DNA from: Sphingomonas azotifigens NBRC 15497
Lineage (GTDB): Bacteria; Pseudomonadota; Alphaproteobacteria; Sphingomonadales; Sphingomonadaceae
DNA: 33,341 nucleotides
NCBI RefSeq assembly: GCF_002091475.1
Contig: NZ_BCTR01000067.1
Coordinates: forward strand, 1-33,341
Direction of reading: 5' to 3'
Shown here: positions 1-9,395 of the stretch, piece after piece
Numbering within the stretch: the stretch's first letter is position 1
Layout of the letters: each line of letters begins with the position of its first letter
The notes under the pieces: model-generated
Told to the model about the DNA's origin: nothing
The model's input: the letters and a program-made list of their open reading frames with translations, nothing else
Databases searched by the model: none
Translations under genes and position numbers: made by a program

Positions 1-22
1 CCCCTCCCCTGAAGGGGAGGGG
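1..22. repeat. GC-rich hairpin repeat at window start
   Basis: The first 22 bases form an almost perfect inverted repeat: CCCCTCCCCT, a 2-base loop, then AGGGGAGGGG. A hairpin of the same style closes the window (33314-33341). Elements like this are common between genes in sphingomonads and may act as terminators or REP-like repeats. No gene end is visible beside it, so its role here is open. Confidence 0.6.
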
Positions 23-71
23 CTTAGGTAGTGCGGTTGCTCGCCCCGCCTCTCCCCGATACGTCGCCCCC

Positions 72-425
72 ATGGCAAAAGCGGATCGCCTCGAACGGCT
101 CGACACCCGGCGCATCGAACTGGAAGCGGAGTACCGCGCGGCGCTGATCGAAGCCCTGCAGCGCACGGCTTCCGGCAAATGGGGCCTGTTCGACCACCAG
201 CGCGATCGCCATGCCCGCGCCGCGATCCGCCCGACGCTCGATCACCTCGCCGAACTGGGCGACGAGATCGACGACGCCCGTGCACGGCTGGGTCTGCCGC
301 CGTTCGCGCTCCAGCAGGAATTTCTCGCCGCACGCGGTCCCGTTGGTCCGTCCGCGGTCGGCGAACCCAAGCAGGCACAGGCCTGGCTCGAGCGGCTGGC
401 CGCGGAGGATGGCGCCGCCGACTGA
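72..425 (+). CDS. Conserved-looking hypothetical protein, 117 aa
   Basis: I do not recognise a named family. The 117-residue product is soluble, with no signal peptide or membrane segment. It is rich in Glu, Arg and Ala and looks mostly helical: residues 1-35 are a charged amphipathic stretch, and residues 55-75 (LAELGDEIDDARARLGL) look like a second helix. Codon use is strongly GC at third positions, like the neighbours, so it is probably a real gene. The ATG at 72 has no clear Shine-Dalgarno sequence. It is convergent with the small membrane protein at 447-596, only 21 bp away. No function can be inferred. Confidence 0.6.
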   Translation: MAKADRLERLDTRRIELEAEYRAALIEALQRTASGKWGLFDHQRDRHARAAIRPTLDHLAELGDEIDDARARLGLPPFALQQEFLAARGPVGPSAVGEPKQAQAWLERLAAEDGAAD

Positions 426-446
426 CGCCCTACGCGAGGCCCGCCT

Positions 447-596
447 TCACTCCGCTTCGTCTGCGGCCTGTTCGGCGCGTGCGCGCTCTTCCTTTTCCTT
501 CTTGGCCTGATCGTGATGCCACTTGATGGCGAAGAACATGCCCGTGCCGAACACGGCGAGCTTGAACGTGCCCAGCAGAATCGGAACCCAAATCAT
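447..596 (-). CDS. Small single-pass membrane protein, 49 aa
   Basis: A small gene that is easily missed. It starts with MIWVPILLG, followed by a hydrophobic segment at residues 2-24 (including LAVFGTGMFFAI) that should span the inner membrane. A short WHH turn leads into a highly charged tail (residues 30-49, KKEKEERARAEQ) that is probably a cytoplasmic helix or coiled coil. A ribosome binding site (AGGTGG) lies 7 bases upstream of the ATG. The order of short N-terminal helix, then basic/acidic tail, is typical of small accessory subunits of membrane complexes, but no partner is visible nearby. Function unknown. Confidence 0.7.
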   Translation of the reverse strand: MIWVPILLGTFKLAVFGTGMFFAIKWHHDQAKKEKEERARAEQAADEAE

Positions 597-760
597 CGCT
601 ACCACCTAACGCTGCGCCGGGATCCACCGCGCCGGCTCCCCTATCGCCGGTGGCACACAAGCGGGTTCCGGACAAAATCCATACGATGTGCTATGGGCAC
701 CCATACAGACGATGTCGTGCAAGCGCAAGCATGGTTGCGGAGCCTCTCAGTCGCCTTAGC

Positions 761-1576
761 CTAGTCCGCGTCCCCACCGTCGCCGCCGCCGGCACGCTGG
801 GTATAGGTGATGCGGATCCGCACCCAGCTGCCGATCAGCAACCGACTGTTCACCCGCGGTGCCTTGACGCGGAACTGGAACGCCGCCTGGCGAACCGCCC
901 CGGCATAGCCCGAGCCGCGTGGATACTCCCCCAGCTCCTGGCAGTCGGTCACCTGATAGCGCTCGATCGTGCGGCAGGCGACTTCGCCCCAGCCCTCGCG
1001 GCCGAGCGCGCGCTGCGGCAGATAGGGGGAAAGCTGGGCGTTGGTCGGCCGCCGATACCAGTCCGCGGCATAGAGCGTCTCGCCGTGGGGGCCGGTGCCG
1101 GCGCGGGGGGTGTCATCGGCGCCGCTGCCGCCGCCGGCATCTGCCGTCTGGGTATTGCCCTGGTCGCCCGACTGGGCAGCCGGAGCCTTGGCGATGTCCG
1201 TCGCCGCATAGTCGCGCCGGCTCATCACGATGAAGCTGGGGGGGCCGCTCGGTACCGGGGGCGTGACCGGCGGGGGTGGCAGCGCAGCGGCGGGCGGGGT
1301 CGGCTGCTGGGCCTCCTGTTTCGCGCCGGCGCGCTTGTGGGCCTTTTCGGGTGCCTTGGCGGCGTCCTTCTCCGACGGCGTCTTCTCGCCCTCGGGCCCC
1401 TCGATGCCGAACACCACCGTCTTCGGCTTTTCCTTGGGCTCGATATGCGGCGCCATCCACAGCAGCAGTAGTGCGATAAGCAGCTCGATCGCCAGCGCCA
1501 GCAGAATGGCGACGGTGCGCCCGCGCAGCGAGACGCGCAACCGGCGCATGGGCGAGGCGGAAGTGGAGGACAGCAT
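761..1576 (-). CDS. TonB-like membrane-anchored periplasmic protein, 271 aa
   Basis: The product has a basic N-terminus, one membrane segment at about residues 21-41 (VAILLALAIELLIALLLLW), a Lys/Ala/Pro-rich periplasmic region (about 45-115, with runs such as PPPPVTPPVP), then a Gly/Ser linker and a compact C-terminal domain (about 180-262) holding two Cys residues (ACRTIERYQVTDC) that could form a disulphide. This is the architecture of TonB/TolA-type energy transducers, but I see no clear TonB C-terminal signature, so the family is uncertain. The first ATG gives 271 residues; an internal ATG at residue 10, just before the basic stretch, is also possible. Neither has a good ribosome binding site. 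It lies downstream of dapD on the same strand, 168 bp away. Confidence 0.65.
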   Translation of the reverse strand: MLSSTSASPMRRLRVSLRGRTVAILLALAIELLIALLLLWMAPHIEPKEKPKTVVFGIEGPEGEKTPSEKDAAKAPEKAHKRAGAKQEAQQPTPPAAALPPPPVTPPVPSGPPSFIVMSRRDYAATDIAKAPAAQSGDQGNTQTADAGGGSGADDTPRAGTGPHGETLYAADWYRRPTNAQLSPYLPQRALGREGWGEVACRTIERYQVTDCQELGEYPRGSGYAGAVRQAAFQFRVKAPRVNSRLLIGSWVRIRITYTQRAGGGDGGDAD

Positions 1577-1654
1577 GGCGCGCGGGACACTCAGGACAAG
1601 GCGATGCCGGGGACTCGGGCTTCGCCCCGGCGGTCGCTATACGCCGTAGGGGAG

Positions 1655-1702
1655 GCGGCGGGATTGCGGCAAAACCATGTCGGCATTCCGCATTCCCGCC
1701 GC
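1655..1702. repeat. Imperfect inverted repeat downstream of dapD
   Basis: Arms 1655-1669 and 1688-1702 pair over 15 bp with one mismatch around an 18-base loop. It sits between the end of dapD and the start of the next minus-strand gene. There is no T-run after it on the minus strand, so a Rho-independent terminator is only a possibility; an mRNA-stabilising hairpin fits equally well. Confidence 0.4.
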
Positions 1703-1709
1703 AATGTGT

Positions 1710-1743
1710 AACGGCCCCTGCAACAAGAACGGCCCTTGCAACA
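1710..1743. repeat. Tandem duplication of a 16-mer after dapD
   Basis: The 16-mer AACGGCCCYTGCAACA occurs at 1710-1725 and again at 1728-1743 with one mismatch, a period of 18 bp. It begins directly after the dapD stop codon when read on the minus strand. It looks like a small local duplication in the 3' untranslated region. Confidence 0.6.
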
Positions 1744-1744
1744 G

Positions 1745-2566
<822 letters not shown>

Positions 2567-2567
2567 G

Positions 2568-3230
2568 TCAGCTCTCCAAGATGCTGTGGAGCCAGGCTCC
2601 GAGATCGGTGATGGTGTAGTCGATGAAGCTGCGATCGGCGTCGGGCGCCTGTTCCGAGCCATTGTCGATCCAGACGGTGGTCATGCCGATCGCCTTTGCC
2701 GGCCCCAGGTTGCGCGCCATGTCCTCGACGAACAGCGATTCGCGTGGGTCCAGGCCATAGGCGTCGCACAGGCCCTGATAGGCCGAGGGCTCGGGCTTGG
2801 GGCGATAGCTGGTCGCGTGGATGTCGTGGATCGCCTCAAAGGTCTCGCCCAGGCCGAGCCTGTCGAGCACCTTCTGCGCATAAGGCGCGTCGCCGTTGGT
2901 GAAGATCAGCTTGCGGCCGGGCAGGCGGGCGAGCGCTTCGATCAGCGCCTCGTTCGCCTCGAGCACGCTCATGTCGACGTCGTGGACATAGCCGAGATAG
3001 TCGTGCGGATCGGTGCCGTGATTCTCGATCAGGCCGTAGAGCGTCGCGCCGTGCGCGTGGAAATAGGCCTTCTGCACCTCGTGCGCCTCTTCGGCCGAAC
3101 ACTGCAGCAGGCGCTGGACATACGCGCCGATTCGCGCGTCGATCATCGCGAAAAGATTGGCGCTCGCCGGATAGAGCGTGTTGTCCAGATCGAAGATCCA
3201 GTTGCGGACGTGCGAGAGCGAGGCGAGCAT
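2568..3230 (-). CDS. HAD-family pyrimidine 5'-nucleotidase-like phosphatase
   Basis: This 220-residue HAD hydrolase has all four motifs: motif I DLDNTLYP with nucleophile D14 and acid D16, motif II IFTNGD, the motif III lysine in RPKPEP, and motif IV FVEDMARNLGPAK. The combination DLDNTLYP plus VEDMARNL is characteristic of the Sdt1/PHM8-like pyrimidine 5'-nucleotidase group, which dephosphorylates UMP/CMP and similar nucleotides. The start is the ATG at 3230. No Shine-Dalgarno sequence precedes it, and a poor promoter-like pair (TTGCGA, 17 bp, TACACG) ends 8 bases upstream, so a leaderless message is possible. It is the first gene of a two-gene unit with dapD and is divergent from the subtilase. 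The actual substrate cannot be read from the sequence. Confidence 0.88.
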   Translation of the reverse strand: MLASLSHVRNWIFDLDNTLYPASANLFAMIDARIGAYVQRLLQCSAEEAHEVQKAYFHAHGATLYGLIENHGTDPHDYLGYVHDVDMSVLEANEALIEALARLPGRKLIFTNGDAPYAQKVLDRLGLGETFEAIHDIHATSYRPKPEPSAYQGLCDAYGLDPRESLFVEDMARNLGPAKAIGMTTVWIDNGSEQAPDADRSFIDYTITDLGAWLHSILES

Positions 3231-3362
3231 CGCCGGGGCGTGTAGGGGGTGGGCGGCGCGCTCGCAAGCGGTGGGCGGCGGAAGTCCCTGGCTTGCGTAG
3301 TAAACATCCTGCAACCAGTATCGCGCTAGGGAGCCATTCTCGCGACGGGGAAGAGTGTGTGT

Positions 3363-5819
3363 ATGGCTTTGCGTGGACGGTGGCTGCGATCGGTGGCGGT
3401 GAGCGGCTTGGTCGCGCTGGGCGCATGCAGCGGCGGCGGCAGCGGCGGTGGTATCGCCACCACGCCTGCGCCTTCTCCTGCGCCCGTCCCGACGCCGAGC
3501 CCGACTCCGGCTCCGACACCCGCGCCCAGCCCGACGCCGACGCCAAGCCCGACGCCTGCCCCTAGCCCGACGCCCACGCCCACACCTACACCCACAGCTA
3601 CACCGAGTCCGAGCCCAACGCCGGCTCCTGCGCCCACGCCTACGCCGACTCCCAGCGCGGCGATCAACTATGACACGGCGGAATATCGGGCGACGGTGGG
3701 TGCCGTCTCGATGCACGCGCTGACCGCCTATCAGGCGGGTGCGACCGGCGCGGGCATCAAGGTGGGCGTCATCGATTCGGGCATCGACCTACAGAGCGCC
3801 GAATTTGGCGATTGCTCGGGCGGGCTGGGTGTCGGTACTTGCCGGATCCTTGCCGCGTCGAGCGATCCTGGCGGCAACGGCTCGATCGACGATGTCGGCG
3901 GGCATGGCACCGCGGTCGCCTTCACCATCGCCGGCCGCCGCAACGGTTCCGGCACCCACGGCGTCGCGTTCGATGCGCAACTGGTGGTCGAGCGTGCCGA
4001 CCAGCCGGGCACCTGCACGAGCACCGACACCAGCGCCTGCAAATTCTCCGACAGCACGATCGCGCTGGGGCTGGATCGCGCCCGCCAGGCCGGCGCGCGT
4101 GTCGTCAACATCTCGCTCGGCGGCGACTCGGCGTCGAGCACGCTGGCCGCCGCGATCGACCGCGCGACGGCGGCGGGAGTGATCGTGGTGATTGCTGCGG
4201 GTAATGACGGCGCGGCCAATCCGGATGCCTTCACCAATCCCGCCACCAATGCCGCCATCGCCCGCGGGCTGGTGATCATCGCCGGATCGGTGAACAGCAA
4301 CGATGTGATTTCCAGCTTCTCGAATCGCGCCGGGACTTCCGCCAGCGTCTATCTCGCTGCGGTCGGCGAAGGCGTGCGGGCGCCGGACGCGAACAATACG
4401 CCGTTCGTCTGGTCCGGCACCTCCTTCTCCGCGCCCCAGATTGCCGGGGCGATCGCACTGCTGGCGCAGGCCTTTCCGAATCTCACCGGCAAGCAGATCG
4501 TCGACCTGCTCTATGCGACCGCGCGCGATGTCGGCGATCCGGGCGTCGACCCGATCTATGGGCGCGGGGTGCTGGATCTTGCCCGTGCCTTCCAGCCGGT
4601 CGGCACCACCTCGGTAGCGGGGACCAGCGCCGTGCTTACCACCGGCGTCAACGCGGTGCTCTCCGGGCCGATGGGCGATGCCCAGCAAGGCGCGCTGGGC
4701 GTGGCGGTGCTCGACGCGTTCGGCCGTGCGTTCGCGACCAGCGTCCATCCCGGCAGCTTCCAGCATCAGGCCGCCACGCGCAACCTGCCTGCGCTGATGG
4801 CGACTCGCGACCGGACCTTCTCGGTAGGAGGCGATCGGATGCGGATCGCCGTCTCGCTGGTGCCGACCGTCGATTCGGTGCGGATCGAACCGCTGGGCAT
4901 CACCAGCCGCGACGCCGGCGTCGCGCGGATGCTCGCGACCACGGTAAGCGGCCGGTTGGGCGCGCGCGTGCAATATGCCTTTGGCGCGTCGCAGAGCGGC
5001 ACCGTGCTCACCGCCCAGCTCGCCGGTCGCGACGATCCGGCCTTCCTGATCGCGCGCGATCCGCTGGGCGGCGCCGGCTTCGATGTCGATGTCGGCGGGT
5101 CGGCGGCGATGCGGCGCAGCTTCGGTGGCTGGGGCGTGACGGTGGCGAGCGAGACCGGCGACGTGCTCAGCCGCTATGGCGGCGACATGCCTGGGCTGCA
5201 GTCGCGCTGGTACCGCTATGGCTATGGCCGCAGCACGATCGCGGTGGATCGGCACCTCGGCGGCCTCGCCGCAAGCCTCGGGCTCACCCGGATGGGCGAA
5301 AACAATACCGTGCTCGGTGCGCGGTTCAGCGCCGGGCTGGGGGCGGCGCGCGCCGACAGCCTGTTCGCCGATCTCGGCCTGCGCTGGGGGCTGGGCGACG
5401 GCTGGAGCCTGGGCGGATCGCTGCGCAAGGGCTGGACCCATGCCCGGCTGCGCGGCGGCATCCAGGGTTCGGGGCTGCTCCGCACCAATGCATGGGCCGC
5501 GGATATCGGCAAGGACGGGGTGCTGGGGAGCGACTCGCTCGGCCTGCGCGTCGCGCAGCCGCTGCGGGTGGCGCATGGCGGCATCGGTCTCACCCTGCCC
5601 GAGGGCTGGGACTATGCGACGCTCAGCGTGACCAGCTGGAGCAGCCAGCGCATCAACCTAGCGCCGGCGGGTCGCGAGATCGACTATGAACTGCGCTATC
5701 GCTGGCAGTTCGGGGATGGCGATGTGAGCAGCAACCTTTTCCTGCGCCGCGAACCCGGCAACATCGCCGCCATGCCGAGCGATGTGGGCGCGGTGGTGCG
5801 GTTCAACTGGGGATTCTGA
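3363..5819 (+). CDS. S8 (subtilisin-like) serine protease autotransporter with lipobox and Pro/Thr linker
   Basis: This 818-residue protein has a signal peptide ending in LGAC with Cys22, which fits a lipoprotein lipobox, then Gly/Ser, then a Pro/Thr/Ser/Ala linker (about residues 34-99). The subtilase domain (about 115-415) has a full catalytic triad: D138 in VIDSG, H181 in GGHGTAVAF and S354 in SGTSFSAP. The rest (about 550-818) alternates Gly with aromatic residues and ends in RFNWGF, with the terminal Phe of an outer-membrane beta-barrel, so it is an autotransporter-type translocator. The ATG at 3363 is preferred over the GTG at 3357 because GGGGAAG lies 9 bases upstream of the ATG. It is divergent from the HAD gene. 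The combination of lipidation and barrel is unusual; simple export by signal peptidase I is the alternative. Confidence 0.9.
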   Translation: MALRGRWLRSVAVSGLVALGACSGGGSGGGIATTPAPSPAPVPTPSPTPAPTPAPSPTPTPSPTPAPSPTPTPTPTPTATPSPSPTPAPAPTPTPTPSAAINYDTAEYRATVGAVSMHALTAYQAGATGAGIKVGVIDSGIDLQSAEFGDCSGGLGVGTCRILAASSDPGGNGSIDDVGGHGTAVAFTIAGRRNGSGTHGVAFDAQLVVERADQPGTCTSTDTSACKFSDSTIALGLDRARQAGARVVNISLGGDSASSTLAAAIDRATAAGVIVVIAAGNDGAANPDAFTNPATNAAIARGLVIIAGSVNSNDVISSFSNRAGTSASVYLAAVGEGVRAPDANNTPFVWSGTSFSAPQIAGAIALLAQAFPNLTGKQIVDLLYATARDVGDPGVDPIYGRGVLDLARAFQPVGTTSVAGTSAVLTTGVNAVLSGPMGDAQQGALGVAVLDAFGRAFATSVHPGSFQHQAATRNLPALMATRDRTFSVGGDRMRIAVSLVPTVDSVRIEPLGITSRDAGVARMLATTVSGRLGARVQYAFGASQSGTVLTAQLAGRDDPAFLIARDPLGGAGFDVDVGGSAAMRRSFGGWGVTVASETGDVLSRYGGDMPGLQSRWYRYGYGRSTIAVDRHLGGLAASLGLTRMGENNTVLGARFSAGLGAARADSLFADLGLRWGLGDGWSLGGSLRKGWTHARLRGGIQGSGLLRTNAWAADIGKDGVLGSDSLGLRVAQPLRVAHGGIGLTLPEGWDYATLSVTSWSSQRINLAPAGREIDYELRYRWQFGDGDVSSNLFLRREPGNIAAMPSDVGAVVRFNWGF
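3460..3660 (+). repeat. In-gene degenerate repeat encoding the Pro/Thr linker
   Basis: About 200 bp of degenerate CCN-ACN-CCN and related triplets encode the PT/PS/PA linker of the subtilase. Such repeats are prone to length change by slippage, so linker length probably varies between strains. It is not a CRISPR array: there is no conserved repeat plus spacer structure. Confidence 0.8.
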
Positions 5820-5878
5820 CGGCGCTTCCCCTTGCCCCTGCACGCGGGTAGGGCAGGATAGCAGCCAGGGGAAATGCC

Positions 5879-6742
5879 ATGATCTCAATCGCCAGCGCGC
5901 GGCTGACCGCCACGATCAACCCGCATGGCGCCGAGCTGTCGTCGCTGCGCGACGCCGCCGGGCGCGAGCTGATGACCGATGCCGATCCCGCTTTCTGGTC
6001 GGGCCGCGCGCCGCTCCTGTTCCCGATCGTCGGGCGACTGGTGGGCGATCGCTATCGGCTGGACGGGCGCGACTACAGCCTGCCGCAGCACGGCTTCGCC
6101 CGCCGCCGCGACTTCGCGCTGGTCGAGCAGGCCGCCGATCGGGCGACCTTTCGGCTGGCGGACGACGCCGAGACACGTGCCGTCTACCCTTTCGCTTTCA
6201 CGCTCGACGCGACCTACCGGCTGGAGGAAGCGACGCTGTGGATCGAGATCGCGGTGACCAATCGCGACGCGCGCGACATGCCGGCCAGCTTCGGCTTTCA
6301 TCCCGCCTTCGCCTGGCCGCTGCCCTATGGCCGACCGCGTGGGGCGCACCGCATCCTGTTCGACGCGCCCGAGTTCGCGTCGCTGCGCTATATCGGCGAG
6401 GGCGGCATCGCCCCGGATCGGCGGGAGAGCCCGGTCGAAGGGCAGAGGCTGCCGCTTTCCGACGACCTGTTCACCGCCGACGCGCTGATCTGGGATCATC
6501 TCGCGAGCCGCGGGCTGCTCTACGGCGCGGATGAGGGGCCGCAGCTGCGGATCCGCTTTCCCGATACCGGCGTGCTCGGCATCTGGACCAAGCCGGGCGC
6601 GCGGTTCGTCTGTGTCGAGCCCTGGTGGGGGATTGCCGATCCGGCGGGATTCGACGGCGAGATCTGGGACAAACCCGGCATCCAGCGGCTGGCACCGGGC
6701 GAAACCCGGCAGTTCGCGATGGACGTGTCGCTGCTGGACTGA
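5879..6742 (+). CDS. Aldose 1-epimerase family protein
   Basis: Galactose mutarotase-like fold protein of 287 residues, the normal family size (about 290). It probably interconverts alpha and beta anomers of a hexose or sugar phosphate in the cytoplasm. Family signs are the N-terminal GAELSSLRD, the RAPLLFPIVGRL and PQHGFARRRDF blocks, the SFGFHPAF block with likely catalytic H141, and FVCVEPWWG with the likely general base E247. The overall pattern is closest to the LacX-like subgroup rather than GalM. A good ribosome binding site (AGGGGAAA) lies 6 bases before the ATG. It stands alone between the subtilase and parD; nothing nearby points to a particular sugar. Confidence 0.88.
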   Translation: MISIASARLTATINPHGAELSSLRDAAGRELMTDADPAFWSGRAPLLFPIVGRLVGDRYRLDGRDYSLPQHGFARRRDFALVEQAADRATFRLADDAETRAVYPFAFTLDATYRLEEATLWIEIAVTNRDARDMPASFGFHPAFAWPLPYGRPRGAHRILFDAPEFASLRYIGEGGIAPDRRESPVEGQRLPLSDDLFTADALIWDHLASRGLLYGADEGPQLRIRFPDTGVLGIWTKPGARFVCVEPWWGIADPAGFDGEIWDKPGIQRLAPGETRQFAMDVSLLD

Positions 6743-6749
6743 GCGGCCG

Positions 6750-6784
6750 TTGCGAGGCGACGCCGGAAGGCGTATCTTCTACAT
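6750..6784 (+). promoter_or_regulatory. Promoter and candidate operator of the ParDE-type operon (leaderless)
   Basis: TTGCGA (6750-6755), a 17-bp spacer and TATCTT (6773-6778) form a plausible sigma70 promoter. The predicted transcription start falls on or next to the A of the antitoxin ATG at 6785, and there is no Shine-Dalgarno sequence at normal distance, so the message may be leaderless. Between and overlapping the two hexamers lies the palindrome ACGCC-GGAA-GGCGT (6760-6773), placed as expected for an operator bound by the ribbon-helix-helix antitoxin in autoregulation. Confidence 0.55.
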
Positions 6785-7030
6785 ATGGACGACCACTCCG
6801 ACTACGGTGCGCCGCTGGAGCAGGCGATCAGCGACGTCCTCGCGACCGGGCGCTTCGCCTCTCGTGACGATCTGTTGCGGGAAGGTGCGCGGATCGTGAC
6901 CGAGCGGGAGATGCTGCGCGCCACGCTGCACGCGAAGATCGAGCAGGGGCTGGCCGACGCAGATGCAGGTCGCTTGGTGCCGATCGAGCAGGTGATGGAG
7001 GAAATGCGGACGCGCTGGTCTCCGCGGTGA
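6785..7030 (+). CDS. ParD-type antitoxin (ribbon-helix-helix)
   Basis: 81-residue antitoxin of a type II toxin-antitoxin pair. The N-terminal part (residues 8-45) reads LEQAISDVLATGRFASRDDLLREGARIV, the typical ParD/CopG pattern (GRFAS..D.LREG) for DNA binding as a dimer. The C-terminal tail (about 50-81) would wrap the toxin. It overlaps the toxin gene by 4 bases (GTGA), which supports translational coupling and a fixed antitoxin/toxin ratio. Regulation is probably by the antitoxin or the complex binding the palindrome in the promoter. Length and neighbour make this call fairly safe. Confidence 0.87.
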   Translation: MDDHSDYGAPLEQAISDVLATGRFASRDDLLREGARIVTEREMLRATLHAKIEQGLADADAGRLVPIEQVMEEMRTRWSPR

Positions 7031-7329
7031 AAGTACGCCTCACGGAAACTGCGCGTGCTGAGCTCCGTGCGATAGGCGATTGGATCGCACAAGACGATCC
7101 GGAGCGGGCGGCGTCCTTCACGGTAGAACTGCTGGAGCGTGCGTTGGCGCTCGCTACGTTTCCGGCAGCCTATCCATCGTTGGAAGCCTTCGCGCACCGC
7201 GGGATACGCCGGTGCACGTTCGGCAAATACCTGATACTGTATCGGATCATGGCGCCGGATATCGAAGTGCTGCACTTTATCCATGGCGCGTGTGACGTTG
7301 CCGCTCTGCTCGGATCCGAACCGCTCTGA
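7027..7329 (+). CDS. RelE/ParE-family toxin
   Basis: 100-residue toxin starting at GTG 7027, overlapping the antitoxin stop as GTGA. Family signs are the N-terminal KVRLTETARAELRAIGDWIA, ERAASFTVELLERALALATFP in the middle, and the C-terminal strand block RRCTFGKYLILYRIM followed by IEVLHFIHGA. ParE toxins poison DNA gyrase and RelE members cut mRNA on the ribosome; the ParD-type partner favours ParE, but target choice cannot be read from sequence alone. The protein is full length with no visible damage, so the module is probably active. Confidence 0.87.
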   Translation: MKVRLTETARAELRAIGDWIAQDDPERAASFTVELLERALALATFPAAYPSLEAFAHRGIRRCTFGKYLILYRIMAPDIEVLHFIHGACDVAALLGSEPL

Positions 7330-7422
7330 GGTGCAGCGAAGTCCAACGGATTCTCCCTGCTGGATAAAAACCCCGCTACCGACTAAGGCGTCGCGATTCT
7401 CCCTCCCGTTCGAAGCACCCGC

Positions 7423-8991
<1,569 letters not shown>

Positions 8992-9011
8992 CCCGTCAGG
9001 CGCGACTTGCC

Positions 9012-9105
9012 GTCATTCCGGCGAAAGCCGGAATCCATTGGGGTCGCCCGATCGGTTCCATTCCCAGCGGAGAGGCGACTGGATCCCGGCTTTCGCCGGG
9101 ATGAC
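9012..9105. repeat. Long palindromic intergenic repeat (REP-like)
   Basis: Arms 9012-9036 and 9081-9105 are inverted copies matching at 23 of 25 positions (GTCATTCCGGCGAAAGCCGG and its reverse complement), separated by 44 bp. Each arm is itself a small hairpin. The element fills the space between the convergent prfC and small-protein genes. A diverged relative with the same design is at 22183-22276. This is a dispersed GTCATTCC...GGAATCC repeat type widespread in proteobacteria. Confidence 0.8.
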
Positions 9106-9111
9106 AATGGA

Positions 9112-9351
9112 TTACGCTGCGACGCGCTGTTGCTCGCGGCTGCGCTCGCCAAGGCCGCTGGCGATCCAGTCGCGGATGCGCTCGGCGCGGCCGAGATCGG
9201 CTTCGAACTTGGCGAGCAGCTCCTCGGCGCCCTCGGTAGGGCTGCCGGCGGCGCGCATCATGCTAAGCACTTCCTGCTGGGCGGCAATGTGACGCTCCGC
9301 GAGCACCACATTCTTCTCGGCTTTGACGAGGTCGGTCGGGGTATAGCTCAT
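9112..9351 (-). CDS. Small hypothetical protein, 79 aa
   Basis: The product starts MSYTPTDLVKAEKNVVLAE and is almost wholly helical and charged, with heptad-like spacing (VVLAERHIAAQQEVLSMM, then LLAKFEADLGRAERIRDWIASGL). It has no signal peptide or membrane segment and is probably a small cytoplasmic coiled-coil or helical-hairpin protein. No family was recognised. A TATAAT box ends six bases before the ATG, inside a palindrome, so the message is probably leaderless and controlled at that site. It lies 44 bp downstream of the MFS gene on the same strand but appears to have its own promoter. Confidence 0.7.
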   Translation of the reverse strand: MSYTPTDLVKAEKNVVLAERHIAAQQEVLSMMRAAGSPTEGAEELLAKFEADLGRAERIRDWIASGLGERSREQQRVAA

Positions 9352-9374
9352 GTGGTTATTATAGAAGTAACCAC
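9352..9374 (-). promoter_or_regulatory. Palindromic operator around a TATAAT box
   Basis: GTGGTTA (9352-9358), a 9-base spacer and TAACCAC (9368-9374) form a perfect 7-bp inverted repeat immediately upstream of the small-protein ATG. On the minus strand the sequence reads CTATAATAACCACATG, so the -10 hexamer TATAAT lies inside the repeat and ends six bases before the start codon. A protein bound here would block RNA polymerase. The -35 region is poor, which suggests help from an activator or a weak promoter. Confidence 0.5.
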
Positions 9375-9395
9375 GCCCCAGCGGGAATCGCGCCG

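Noticed and set aside
692..705. TATGGG-CA-CCCATA palindrome as an operator
   Set aside because: A perfect 6-bp inverted repeat in the gap between two minus-strand genes, but there is no promoter-like sequence around it and the loop is only 2 bases; kept as a note only.
3460..3660. CRISPR-like repetitive stretch
   Set aside because: Degenerate triplets encoding a Pro/Thr linker; there are no spacers and it lies inside an open reading frame with a signal peptide and protease domain.
3789..5576. 595-codon open frame opposite the subtilase
   Set aside because: Antisense shadow rich in His, Arg and Ala without any recognisable domain.
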